Assembly: GCA_013812465.1 (NCBI GenBank)
Contig: JACCTK010000001.1
Span: 1-5,640 of the forward strand
Source: Actinomycetota bacterium
Lineage (GTDB): Bacteria > Actinomycetota > Thermoleophilia > Gaiellales > Gaiellaceae
Reading direction: 5' to 3'
DNA: 5,640 nt
Positions 1-5,640 of this stretch are shown piece by piece. The notes beneath the pieces are model-generated. The model was not told where the DNA came from and did not search any database. It saw only the letters and a program-made list of their open reading frames with translations. The position numbers were made by a program, and so were the translations under genes. Within the stretch, counting starts at the first letter, position 1. Each line of letters begins with the position of its first letter.

Positions 1-54
1 GAGATCACGCAGGAGATCCTGGAAGTCGTCGCCGGGGCCGAGGCGCTCACGTAG
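1..54 (+). CDS. 3' end of an upstream gene, product unknown (partial)
   Basis: Frame 1 is open from the first base to a TAG at 52-54 and encodes the last 17 residues, EITQEILEVVAGAEALT. Sixteen of the 17 sense codons end in G or C, matching the codon habit of the genes downstream, which supports real coding. The fragment is too short to assign a family. A 247-nt non-coding gap with inverted repeats separates it from the MoxR gene, so it is probably a separate transcription unit, although read-through cannot be excluded. Confidence 0.5.
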   Translation, partial: EITQEILEVVAGAEALT

Positions 55-77
55 GGGCGAGCCTCGCCATGCAAGTA

Positions 78-98
78 AGAGCGCGTTAAGAACGCTCT
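78..98. other. Inverted repeat shortly after the upstream gene
   Basis: AGAGCG (78-83) is complementary to CGCTCT (93-98) with a 9-nt loop. An alternative fold pairs AGA/TCT outside and GCGTT (83-87) with AACGC (91-95) around a 3-nt AAG loop, leaving a GC bulge. It starts 24 nt after the upstream stop codon. No run of T follows on either strand, so it is not a standard intrinsic terminator. It could be a weak or Rho-assisted end of the upstream transcript, or a binding site; it could also be chance. Confidence 0.3.
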
Positions 99-201
99 AA
101 CAACTCGCCGCGCCGCTCGTAGAAGCAATTGAAGATGCTTGATCGGGAATTCACGGCGGGCCGGATGACGCCCACGACACGGCGCCGGATCGCCACCCTT
201 C

Positions 202-235
202 CTCGTCGTCCAGGCTTATTAGCCTGCACGACGAG
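202..235. promoter_or_regulatory. Strong hairpin in the leader upstream of the MoxR gene
   Basis: CTCGTCGT (202-209) pairs with ACGACGAG (228-235), and CAGGCT (211-216) pairs with AGCCTG (221-226), around a TATT loop at 217-220. A single C-C mismatch (210/227) interrupts an otherwise 14-bp stem. Neither strand has a T-tract after it, so it is not a typical intrinsic terminator. It lies 66 nt before the predicted MoxR start codon and just before a second inverted repeat. It could be a 5'-UTR structural element, a transcript-end structure for the upstream gene or, read as DNA, a two-part operator. The structure is seen; the role is inferred. Confidence 0.5.
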
Positions 236-250
236 TGAGTGCGTCGCCCG

Positions 251-296
251 GCTTGGTCGTGACCGCCCCCGGCTGCGCGTCACTTCCCGACCAAGC
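251..296. promoter_or_regulatory. Inverted repeat ending 5 nt before the MoxR start codon
   Basis: GCTTGGTCG (251-259) is exactly complementary to CGACCAAGC (288-296). Inside it, TGAC (260-263) can pair with GTCA (279-282) and CGC (264-266) with GCG (275-277), leaving small bulges. In mRNA this would form a long hairpin covering the place where a Shine-Dalgarno sequence for GTG 302 would sit; no AGGAG-like sequence is visible there. It may limit translation initiation of the operon's first gene, or the two 9-bp arms may form a protein-binding site. Confidence 0.45.
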
Positions 297-301
297 ATCT
301 A

Positions 302-1369
302 GTGGCAATTCAGTCCCCAGATAGCATCACGCCGGTGGAACCGGCCGTAGCGGCGCCAGGCAGGGAGCCGCAGCGCTTCGAGCGGGCGAGCGCGATCGCC
401 GAGCGCTTCGTCGACAACATCGAGACCGTCGTCTACGGGAAACGCGACGAGATCAAACTCGTCCTGACGGCGCTGACCTGCGGAGGCCACGTCCTGCTAG
501 AGGACGTTCCCGGAACCGCCAAGACCGTGCTGGCTCGTGCGATCGCCGGGACGATCGAGGGAGCGACCCCCTCGCGCATCCAGTGCACGCCCGACCTGCA
601 GCCGACCGACGTCACCGGGCTCTCGATCTTCGACCAGAGGACGCGAGACTTCGAGTTCCGTCCCGGCCCGGTTTTCGCGAACGTCGTCCTCGTGGACGAG
701 ATCAACCGCGCGACCCCGAAAACACAGTCGGCGCTGCTCGAGGCGATGGCCGAGCAACAGGTGACCGTCGACGGCGTGACGCGGGAGCTTCCCTCGCCGT
801 TTCTCCTCATCGCAACCGAGAATCCGATCGAGTACGAGGGCACTTTCCCCCTCCCCGAGGCGCAGCTCGACCGCTTCTTCCTGCGCACCGCGCTCGGATA
901 TCCGAACGTGGAGGACGAGCTGAAGATCCTGGAGCAGCAGCGCTTCAGCCATCCGCTGGACGAGCTCCAATCCGCCGTGACGCTCGAGGAGGTCGACGAT
1001 CTTCGCTCCTCGACGCAGCACGTCTACGTCGACGACGTCCTGCACCGCTGGGTGGTCGAGCTCGTGAGGGCCACCCGCGAGCAGGAGGCGGTCGTCATCG
1101 GCAGCTCCGTGCGCGGGAGCCTTGCTCTCGAGCGCGCGGCGCGCGCGTGGGCGCTCCTCGACGGTCGCGCATATGTGGTCCCGGAGGACATCGAGCTCCT
1201 GTTCGTCCCGGTGCTCGTCCACCGCGTGGTTTTCAGCCCTGGCTTCGTCGCGCGGGCCCGCGCCACCGGCTGGAACCAGGCGATCGAGGATTTCCGCGCG
1301 AGCTGTCTCGAGCTGGCGCCGCGTCCAGGCTCCGAAGAGGACCCGTTCTTCGAGAAGCCGCCCGCGTAG
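302..1369 (+). CDS. MoxR-family AAA+ ATPase
   Basis: A 355-residue cytoplasmic AAA+ ATPase of the MoxR group (AAA_3 core plus lid). MoxR proteins are regarded as ATP-driven chaperones that work with VWA-domain partners, which is exactly what the following genes supply. Visible motifs: Walker A EDVPGTAKT at 67-75 (Lys74), in the MoxR form where the usual first Gly is replaced and Ala precedes Lys; Walker B VVLVDEIN at 128-135 (Asp132, Glu133); sensor 1 ATENP at 171-175 (Asn174); arginine-finger region LPEAQLDRFF at 184-193 (Arg191); sensor-2-like GSSVRG at 267-272 (Arg271). The first ~35 residues are a low-complexity extension. GTG 302 is the first possible start after an in-frame TGA at 260-262. 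It lacks a clear Shine-Dalgarno; a GTG at 335 is a less likely alternative. The length is normal for the family or slightly long. Confidence 0.95.
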   Translation: MAIQSPDSITPVEPAVAAPGREPQRFERASAIAERFVDNIETVVYGKRDEIKLVLTALTCGGHVLLEDVPGTAKTVLARAIAGTIEGATPSRIQCTPDLQPTDVTGLSIFDQRTRDFEFRPGPVFANVVLVDEINRATPKTQSALLEAMAEQQVTVDGVTRELPSPFLLIATENPIEYEGTFPLPEAQLDRFFLRTALGYPNVEDELKILEQQRFSHPLDELQSAVTLEEVDDLRSSTQHVYVDDVLHRWVVELVRATREQEAVVIGSSVRGSLALERAARAWALLDGRAYVVPEDIELLFVPVLVHRVVFSPGFVARARATGWNQAIEDFRASCLELAPRPGSEEDPFFEKPPA

Positions 1370-1372
1370 GAG
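1368..1372 (+). promoter_or_regulatory. Shine-Dalgarno-like AGGAG before the DUF58 gene
   Basis: AGGAG overlaps the MoxR stop codon (TAG 1367-1369) and lies only 2 nt before GTG 1375, closer than is usual. It is the best candidate site for the DUF58 gene and supports GTG 1375 over the next in-frame start, ATG 1444, which has no such sequence. Translation probably relies partly on ribosomes finishing the MoxR gene. Confidence 0.45.
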
Positions 1373-1374
1373 AC

Positions 1375-2298
1375 GTGACCAACGCCCGGCTCACCTTCCC
1401 GCTCGTTCCTCGGCGGCGGGTCATCGGTCTCTCCTTCGGGACGATGCGGAGCCTGCGCCGGGGCTCGGGAACCGATGTCGCGGGTTCGCGGCCGTACCGC
1501 CCGGGCGACGACATGGACGCGATCGACTGGGCGGCTTCGGCGCGCATCTCGACCGCGAAAGGGAGCGACGAGTTCGTCGTCCGCGAGCGCTTCGCCGAGG
1601 AGGCGCCAAAGGTCGTGATCGTCTGCGACCGGCGCCCCGAGATGTCCTACTTCTCGTCGACTCTCCCGTGGCTCTCGAAGACGCAGGCGATGCGGCAGGC
1701 GGTCGAGCTCATCCTCGCGAGCGCGGGCGCAGCTGGCGGCTTCGTCGGCTACTTGGACTACGCGGACGGCGATCCGCATTGGCGCCAGCCGAAGGGTGAG
1801 CGGAAGCTGATCGAGCTCCGCGACGATCGACTCTGGTCATCGGAGTACGGCGGCCCGCCGGACTGGCTCGAACGCTCGTTCGAGCATCTGGCCGCGCACG
1901 CACGGGCAGTGACGCCGGGAACGTTCGTGTTCCTACTCTCGGACTTCCTTCCCCCGCCTCCGAGGGGGCTCTGGCTCGCCGCGCTCGAGCACCGGTGGGA
2001 CCTCGTCCCTGTCGTCATCCAGGATCCGACATGGGAGCAGAGCTTTCCGGACGTGAGTGGAATCGTCGTGCCGCTCCGCGATCCGCGCACGAAGCGAGTG
2101 GTTCCGGTGCGACTCACGAGGAAGGAAGCGCGTGCGCGCCGAGCCGAGAACGAAGCCAGGGCGCACGATGTCTTCGAGACGTTCCGCTTGCTCGACATCG
2201 ACCCGATCCTCGTGACCTCGAGCGAGCGAGGAGCGGTGCTGGAGCCCTTCCTCGTCTGGACGAGCCTGCGCCGGACGCGGCGAATCGTCGGCGCCTGA
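1375..2298 (+). CDS. DUF58 domain protein, soluble, with degenerate MIDAS
   Basis: A 307-residue protein of the DUF58 family, the usual partner encoded directly after MoxR. The family signature is clear at residues 39-57 (RPYRPGDDMDAIDWAASAR, matching the pattern R-x-Y-x-x-G-D-D-x-x-x-I-D-W-x-A-S-A-R). A VWA-like fold follows: the first strand and would-be metal site at 80-92 read VVIVCDRRPEMSY, and a later strand FVFLLSDFL lies at 184-192. The DxSxS metal-binding motif is not intact: Asp85 is kept but Arg87 and Glu89 replace the two serines. Many DUF58 proteins have two N-terminal membrane helices; none is visible here, so the protein is predicted to be cytoplasmic, beside the ATPase. The 233-282 region is basic (KEARARRAENEARA). 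GTG 1375 lies 5 nt after the MoxR stop. Its stop TGA shares one base with the next ATG. The family is certain; the exact role (adaptor or co-chaperone) is inferred. Confidence 0.88.
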   Translation: MTNARLTFPLVPRRRVIGLSFGTMRSLRRGSGTDVAGSRPYRPGDDMDAIDWAASARISTAKGSDEFVVRERFAEEAPKVVIVCDRRPEMSYFSSTLPWLSKTQAMRQAVELILASAGAAGGFVGYLDYADGDPHWRQPKGERKLIELRDDRLWSSEYGGPPDWLERSFEHLAAHARAVTPGTFVFLLSDFLPPPPRGLWLAALEHRWDLVPVVIQDPTWEQSFPDVSGIVVPLRDPRTKRVVPVRLTRKEARARRAENEARAHDVFETFRLLDIDPILVTSSERGAVLEPFLVWTSLRRTRRIVGA

Positions 2299-3287
2299 TG
2301 GGACGCCGCCTCCTCGTGATCGTGGGACTCGCAGCCGCGCTCGCCGGCGTGCTCGCTTTTGCCCTTGTCGCCCGGAACGGAGGCGACGATGGAACGGAGG
2401 CGGCAGCCGAGCTCGAGATCGCCGAGATCGAGGCCGAGGCCACGCTCGAGCCCGCCGTCGCCCTCTTCGGCGACACCGTTCTCGCTCATATCGACGTCCT
2501 CCTCGATTCGACACGCGTGGATCCGAGCTCCGTCCGTGTGGCGGCGAGCTTCGCGCCCTTCGAGATCGTCGGGCCACCGCGAAGCTCGCTGCGGGAAACA
2601 GGGGACAGCGCGTATCTACGCAGGACGTTCGTCCTCCGCTGTCTCTCGGGGACCTGCGTCCCGTCGGGCGAGTCGGCCCGCTACGAGTTCCCGTCTGCTC
2701 GAATCGGGTTCACCGGCGGGGATGAAGAAGGTGCTGACCGGCGCTCCATCACCACTCCCATGCCATCGGTCCGTGTCTACTCGCGCTTCACGGCATTGGG
2801 AGCCGGCACCGACCGTGGGTCGGCGCCGTGGGAGGTGGATGTGCTCTCACTCCCGTCGGTCTCGTATCGCATTCCACCGAGCATGCTCGTGACGCTGATC
2901 CTTGCCGGCGGTTTGCTGGCCGCGCTCGGAGGCGTCTTCCTCGGATATCTGGCCTGGCCCCCCCGCGTCGTCGATCTGGCGTCAGAGCCCGAGCCGGAGC
3001 TTCCGGCGGAGCCGCCGCTCAGTCCGCTCGAGCAGGCGCTGATCCTGCTCGAGCAGTCGATCCGGGTCGACGGCGCGGCCGATCAGCGCCGTGCCCTCGA
3101 GCTCGTCGCCGAGGAGCTGGAGCTCGCAGACTGGGGCGACCGCGATCTCGCGCGAGCTGCCAGGGCGCTCGCCTGGTCGGAAGGCATGCCGCCCATCCAG
3201 GAGACGACTCGTCTGGCCACGCGTGTCCGTACCGCTCTGCCGCAAGCAGAAGGCGCGGAGACGAATGGAGCTGGACATGTGGCGTAG
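2298..3287 (+). CDS. Two-pass membrane protein with BatD-like topology, family not recognised
   Basis: A 329-residue protein I cannot assign to a named family from sequence alone. Layout: basic N-terminus (MGRR), hydrophobic helix at 5-25, an extracytoplasmic domain at ~26-195 with many alternating polar and hydrophobic stretches suggesting beta structure (e.g. 58-92, 107-115, 176-191), a second helix at 196-219, then a cytoplasmic, mainly helical, acidic tail at ~221-329 (LSPLEQALILLEQS, then QRRALELVAEELELADWG). Two cysteines, Cys115 and Cys120 (CLSGTC), lie in the outer domain and could form a disulfide. The order 'outer beta domain, membrane helix, helical cytoplasmic tail' resembles BatD, and it occupies the accessory slot of a MoxR/VWA operon; this is inference from topology and context. 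No Shine-Dalgarno is visible before ATG 2298, which overlaps the previous stop (TGATG), so translation is probably coupled. It overlaps the next gene slightly. Confidence 0.82.
   Translation: MGRRLLVIVGLAAALAGVLAFALVARNGGDDGTEAAAELEIAEIEAEATLEPAVALFGDTVLAHIDVLLDSTRVDPSSVRVAASFAPFEIVGPPRSSLRETGDSAYLRRTFVLRCLSGTCVPSGESARYEFPSARIGFTGGDEEGADRRSITTPMPSVRVYSRFTALGAGTDRGSAPWEVDVLSLPSVSYRIPPSMLVTLILAGGLLAALGGVFLGYLAWPPRVVDLASEPEPELPAEPPLSPLEQALILLEQSIRVDGAADQRRALELVAEELELADWGDRDLARAARALAWSEGMPPIQETTRLATRVRTALPQAEGAETNGAGHVA
3257..3270 (+). promoter_or_regulatory. Two overlapping-option ribosome binding sites for the first VWA gene
   Basis: GGAG at 3257-3260 is 4 nt before ATG 3265, and GGAG at 3267-3270 is 6 nt before ATG 3277. 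Both ATGs are in the same frame, four codons apart. The second has the better spacing and gives the smaller overlap with the preceding gene (11 versus 23 nt), so 3277 is chosen; 3265 remains possible. Confidence 0.45.
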
Positions 3288-4110
3288 GTCCAAGCCGCGC
3301 GACGTCGTGGATACCCACGACGCGAAGGCCTTCCCGGCTGCCGCGTGGCGGGCCCGAGTCATTCGCTTGGCGCTCGCAGGCGCCGCCGTCGTCCTCGTCG
3401 TCGTCTCGGCCGCTTCCGCGCGCGGCCTCGAGATTCGCGAGGAGGGCCTGATCCCGAGTGGCACTACCGGCGTCGTCGTCGTCGATCTCTCGCTCTCGAT
3501 CGCGGACGAGGACTACGAGGCGGTCCGACGTTCGTTCCGCAGACTGGTGGCCGAGAATGCGAGCATCGGCCTCGTCGTCTTCTCGGACGTCGCCTACGAG
3601 TTGCTCCCTCCCGGAACGCCGGCGTCGGAGCTTCGTCCAATGTTGAGACTTCTGATTGCGCCGAGGCTCGGCCCGCCGGTGAACCCGTGGACGAGCTCGT
3701 TTCGCGCCGGCACCAAGATCTCCGCCGCTCTCGAGCTCGCTCGCCGCATGCTCGAGCGAGACGGGGTGCGCTCGGGCTCGATACTCCTCGTCAGCGATCT
3801 CGAGACGGCGCCGGATGACGTGCCGGCACTCGCGAGAACTGTCGAGGGCCTGCGACGGAGCTCGATCCAGCTCAAGGTTCTCGGCCTTGCGCCCTCGACC
3901 GACGCCCAGCTGATCTTCGAGGGCCTTCTCCAAGAGGGTGCTTTCGATGCGCCACCGGTCGTGGCCGGGGGGCAGGAGCTGGAGAGCGAGACTCGTGTCC
4001 GGGCGCCGAGGACGCTCGTCGTTCTCGGGGTCTTCTTCTTCCTGGCGCTCGCCGCGCACGAGCGGTTCGCAGGAAGGCTTGCGATCACCAGCGGCCGGAG
4101 CGCCGCATGA
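3277..4110 (+). CDS. VWA-domain membrane protein (BatA/BatB-like), complete MIDAS
   Basis: A 277-residue protein (281 if it starts at ATG 3265). The N-terminus is basic (MWRRSKPR) and is followed by a hydrophobic helix at ~29-48, probably a signal anchor. The von Willebrand factor A domain runs from ~64 to ~205, and a second hydrophobic helix (TLVVLGVFFFLALAA) lies at 246-260 before a short basic tail. By the positive-inside rule the VWA domain faces outward. All metal-site elements are visible: DLSLS at 70-74 (Asp70, Ser72, Ser74), Thr146 in GTKISAAL, and Asp174 in LLVSDLE. An intact MIDAS suggests metal-dependent binding to a partner protein. Overall shape matches BatA/BatB-type proteins, though with one N-terminal helix. 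The stop overlaps the next start as ATGA. Val-rich stretches written with GTC codons give GTC runs near 3385 and 3470. Confidence 0.87.
   Translation: MWRRSKPRDVVDTHDAKAFPAAAWRARVIRLALAGAAVVLVVVSAASARGLEIREEGLIPSGTTGVVVVDLSLSIADEDYEAVRRSFRRLVAENASIGLVVFSDVAYELLPPGTPASELRPMLRLLIAPRLGPPVNPWTSSFRAGTKISAALELARRMLERDGVRSGSILLVSDLETAPDDVPALARTVEGLRRSSIQLKVLGLAPSTDAQLIFEGLLQEGAFDAPPVVAGGQELESETRVRAPRTLVVLGVFFFLALAAHERFAGRLAITSGRSAA
4097..4100 (+). promoter_or_regulatory. Shine-Dalgarno GGAG for the TPR-like gene
   Basis: GGAG lies 6 nt before ATG 4107, inside the end of the preceding VWA gene. Together with the ATGA stop-start overlap it fixes the start of the next gene and indicates translational coupling. 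Confidence 0.55.
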
Positions 4111-4748
4111 GCATCGCGCGCCGGCTGGCGTTGGGAGTGGGGGCGCTCGGCTGCATCGTCCTCGCGGTGACGCTCACGTTGTGGGCCGTCGACGTGTCGC
4201 GCTGGAACGACGCCTTCGCAGCCGGAGACGTGCGCTTCCGCGTCGCCCCTGAGGACGAGCGCCTTTGGAGACCAGCCGAGCTCGCTCCTTTCGATGCCGG
4301 CCGCAAGTTGCTCGCGGTTCAGGACGACGTCGACTTCCGCGAGGCACTGCGCGCGCTTCGGCGGGCCGATCTCGAGGACCCGGTGATCTCCGACCCCGAG
4401 GTGGCGATCCGCCGAAACGAGGCGCAAGCCCGCCTGGAGGCGATCGTCGTTCGCGACACCGACAACGCGAGGCGCTCGCGGGCGGCGGGAATGCTCGGAG
4501 TTCTCGGGCTCGCCAGATTCGTGTACGAGACCCAGGAGCGAGAAGCGCTCCTCTCGGCCACGATCGCGAACCTCACGCGCGCGGTTGCCCTCGATCCCGG
4601 AAACGACGAGGCGAAATACAACCTCGAGCTGGCGTACCAGCGTGGACGAGGACTCGAGCTGACCGAGGCCTCGGCCGGATCGAACGCCGCGCCCGGGGGT
4701 CAAGGCTCCAAGGGCGCGGGGGCCGGCCAGCCCGGCAGCGGATATTGA
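4107..4748 (+). CDS. Membrane-anchored protein with one TPR-like repeat and Gly-rich tail
   Basis: A 213-residue protein. A basic start (MSIARR) precedes a hydrophobic helix at ~9-28, predicted as a signal anchor that places the rest outside the membrane. Residues 63-117 are charged and helical (e.g. FREALRALRRADLEDP). Residues ~154-180 have the spacing of a tetratricopeptide repeat, with the typical ALDPGNDEAKYNLELAY turn and second helix. From ~188 the chain becomes a Gly/Ala/Ser/Gln-rich tail ending GQPGSGY, probably disordered. TPR proteins (BatC type) are regular partners of VWA proteins in Bat operons, where they are thought to mediate protein contacts; here the gene lies between the two VWA genes. 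The single repeat makes the TPR call tentative, but the context strengthens it. The start is supported by GGAG at good spacing and the ATGA overlap. Confidence 0.8.
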   Translation: MSIARRLALGVGALGCIVLAVTLTLWAVDVSRWNDAFAAGDVRFRVAPEDERLWRPAELAPFDAGRKLLAVQDDVDFREALRALRRADLEDPVISDPEVAIRRNEAQARLEAIVVRDTDNARRSRAAGMLGVLGLARFVYETQEREALLSATIANLTRAVALDPGNDEAKYNLELAYQRGRGLELTEASAGSNAAPGGQGSKGAGAGQPGSGY

Positions 4749-4758
4749 GACAGCACAC

Positions 4759-5640
4759 GTGAATCTCGTCTTTCTCACGCCGACGGGTGTCCTTCTCGCC
4801 CTCGGCGTGCTCCTTCCCCTGGTGGCGCTCCTCTTCGTGCGACGCCGTGCTGGACGGGTGCGGGACGTGCTCGGCCTCACCGAGCCCCGCGCGCGCGGGA
4901 TCGTGGCGGCGATCCTGGCCGTGCTTGCCGCAGGGACGTTTCTCGGCCTCGCGGCGGCTCAGCCCGTGATCGAGCGGACGATCACGCTCGAGACACGCAC
5001 GGACGCCGAGGCGTTCATCGTCTTGGACGTCTCGCGCTCGATGCTCGCGCGGCAGTCGTCTCGATCGGCGACGCGGCTCGAGCGGGCGAAAGCTGCTGCG
5101 AGGACCCTCCGAGCGGCGCTTCCCGACGTTCGGTTCGGCATCGCATCGCTCACCGACCGAGCCCTCCCACACCTCTTCCCGAGCGCCGACCAGGAGGTAT
5201 TCGAGGCGACGCTCACCCGCTCGCTTGGCATCGAGCAGCCTCCTCCGCGCTCCTCGCTCGCCACCAACGCGACGAGCCTCGACGCGCTCGCGACGATCCG
5301 AGCGCAGCGCTACTTCGCTCCGAGCTCACGCAAGCGGCTGCTCCTCGTTCTCACCGACGGAGAGTCTCAGCCCGTCACCGCAGCGCGTCTCGCCTCCGTT
5401 CTTCGCAGGCAGCCGGCGATCGACGTGGTGCTTCTCCACTTCTGGGACGCGGGCGAGCGCGTATTCTCCGGCGATTCGCCGGAGCCCCAGTACCGGCCCG
5501 ATCCCTCGTCGAGCATCGTTCTCGACGGCCTCGCCAAGGCGGTCTCCGGGAACGTCTACGCCGAAAGCGAGATCGGCGCCGCAACCGCGAGGGCACGCGA
5601 GCTCATCGGCAGCGGCCCGACCGTGGTTCGAGGCGAGGAG
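4759..5640 (+). CDS. Second VWA-domain membrane protein, BatA/BatB-like (3' end outside window)
   Basis: Open to the window end; 294 residues are visible and no stop is reached. Two hydrophobic helices (~5-27 and ~48-68) are separated by a basic loop (VRRRAGRVRDV), which places the loop inside and the following domain outside, as in BatA/BatB proteins. The VWA domain begins near residue 84. Metal-site elements: FIVLDVSRSM at 87-95 (Asp90, Ser92, Ser94), Thr169 or Thr172 in ATNATSLDAL as the likely third element, and Asp200 in LVLTDGES. After the VWA core is a segment with PEPQYRPDPS at 241-250. BatA/BatB relatives usually end with a third membrane helix, which should lie just past base 5640. 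GTG 4759 is 10 nt after the previous stop; its Shine-Dalgarno is weak (only a GAGA near 4747), so coupling to the upstream gene is likely. No other well-placed start keeps the first helix whole. Confidence 0.88.
   Translation, partial: MNLVFLTPTGVLLALGVLLPLVALLFVRRRAGRVRDVLGLTEPRARGIVAAILAVLAAGTFLGLAAAQPVIERTITLETRTDAEAFIVLDVSRSMLARQSSRSATRLERAKAAARTLRAALPDVRFGIASLTDRALPHLFPSADQEVFEATLTRSLGIEQPPPRSSLATNATSLDALATIRAQRYFAPSSRKRLLLVLTDGESQPVTAARLASVLRRQPAIDVVLLHFWDAGERVFSGDSPEPQYRPDPSSSIVLDGLAKAVSGNVYAESEIGAATARARELIGSGPTVVRGEE
5466..5484. repeat. 19-nt palindrome inside the second VWA gene
   Basis: CTCCGGCGA (5466-5474) and TCGCCGGAG (5476-5484) are perfect inverted arms around a single T at 5475. 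It lies within coding sequence, reading FSGDSPEP. It could fold into a stable mRNA hairpin or simply reflect GC-rich codons for this conserved-looking segment. No T-tract follows, so it is not an internal terminator. Confidence 0.45.

Noticed and set aside
129..161. Possible sigma-70 promoter around TTGAAG or TTGATC in the leader
   Set aside because: No acceptable -10 element at 16-18 nt spacing, so no promoter is called.
86..298. Small - strand open frame in the leader (70 residues)
   Set aside because: Arg/Ser-rich, no domain, no ribosome binding site seen, and it overlaps both hairpins.
583..1374. Upstream extension of the DUF58 reading frame through the MoxR gene
   Set aside because: The frame is open, but the translation is Arg/Pro-rich and lies wholly within the clearly coding MoxR gene. 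The DUF58 homology begins after GTG 1375.
3385..3484. GTC trinucleotide runs near 3385 and 3470
   Set aside because: They encode valine stretches of the membrane helix and the first VWA strand; ordinary codon use explains them.
3019..4059. Another long - strand open frame
   Set aside because: Charged, low-complexity translation antisense to two well-supported genes; no motif and no plausible start context.
3594..4880. Long open frame on the - strand across the VWA and TPR-like genes
   Set aside because: It is an antisense shadow of strongly supported + strand genes, caused by high GC and third-position bias; its translation is Arg/Ser/Pro-rich with no recognisable domain.
981..5090. Frequent CTCGAG hexamers (roughly twenty)
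   Set aside because: More than base composition predicts, but most are Leu-Glu codon pairs or the preferred CTC and GAG codons in other frames; no regular spacing that suggests a repeat array.

Overview
The window is high-GC DNA (roughly two thirds G+C, with C or G at most third codon positions). It is almost fully coded on the + strand. Codon use, GTG starts, the Gly/Ala-rich protein tail and the style of the VWA proteins suggest a high-GC bacterium, most likely a deep-branching actinobacterium of the Thermoleophilia type. That placement is inference from protein character; no marker gene is present.

Layout: (1) Bases 1-54 are the 3' end of an upstream gene. (2) Bases 55-301 are a non-coding leader. 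I see no convincing sigma-70 promoter in it, but it holds three inverted repeats: a modest one at 78-98, a strong 14-bp hairpin at 202-235, and a 9-bp inverted repeat at 251-296 that ends 5 nt before the first start codon. (3) Bases 302-5640 are a tight run of six genes: MoxR-family AAA+ ATPase (302-1369), soluble DUF58 protein (1375-2298), a two-pass membrane protein with BatD-like topology but no recognised family (2298-3287), a membrane-anchored VWA protein with a complete MIDAS (3277-4110), a small membrane-anchored protein with one TPR-like repeat and a Gly-rich tail (4107-4748), and a second VWA membrane protein of BatA/BatB type (4759 to beyond the window end). Neighbouring genes are separated by 10 nt or less, or overlap (TGATG, a short overlap, ATGA), so they are almost certainly one transcript with translational coupling.

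How they fit together: this is a MoxR / DUF58 / VWA / TPR locus of the 'Bat' (Bacteroides aerotolerance) kind. The ATPase and the DUF58 protein are predicted to be cytoplasmic. The other four are predicted to place their main domains outside the membrane; the 2298-3287 protein also has a cytoplasmic tail that could contact the ATPase side. MoxR-VWA systems are generally thought to act as chaperones that mature or activate protein complexes or support envelope stress tolerance; the substrate here cannot be read from the sequence. Points of interest are the two leader hairpins in front of moxR, the DUF58 protein with a degenerate MIDAS motif, the unrecognised BatD-position protein with a CX4C pair, and the TPR gene lying between the two VWA genes. 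It is a lineage-specific version of a known type of operon; I do not see a wholly new system.
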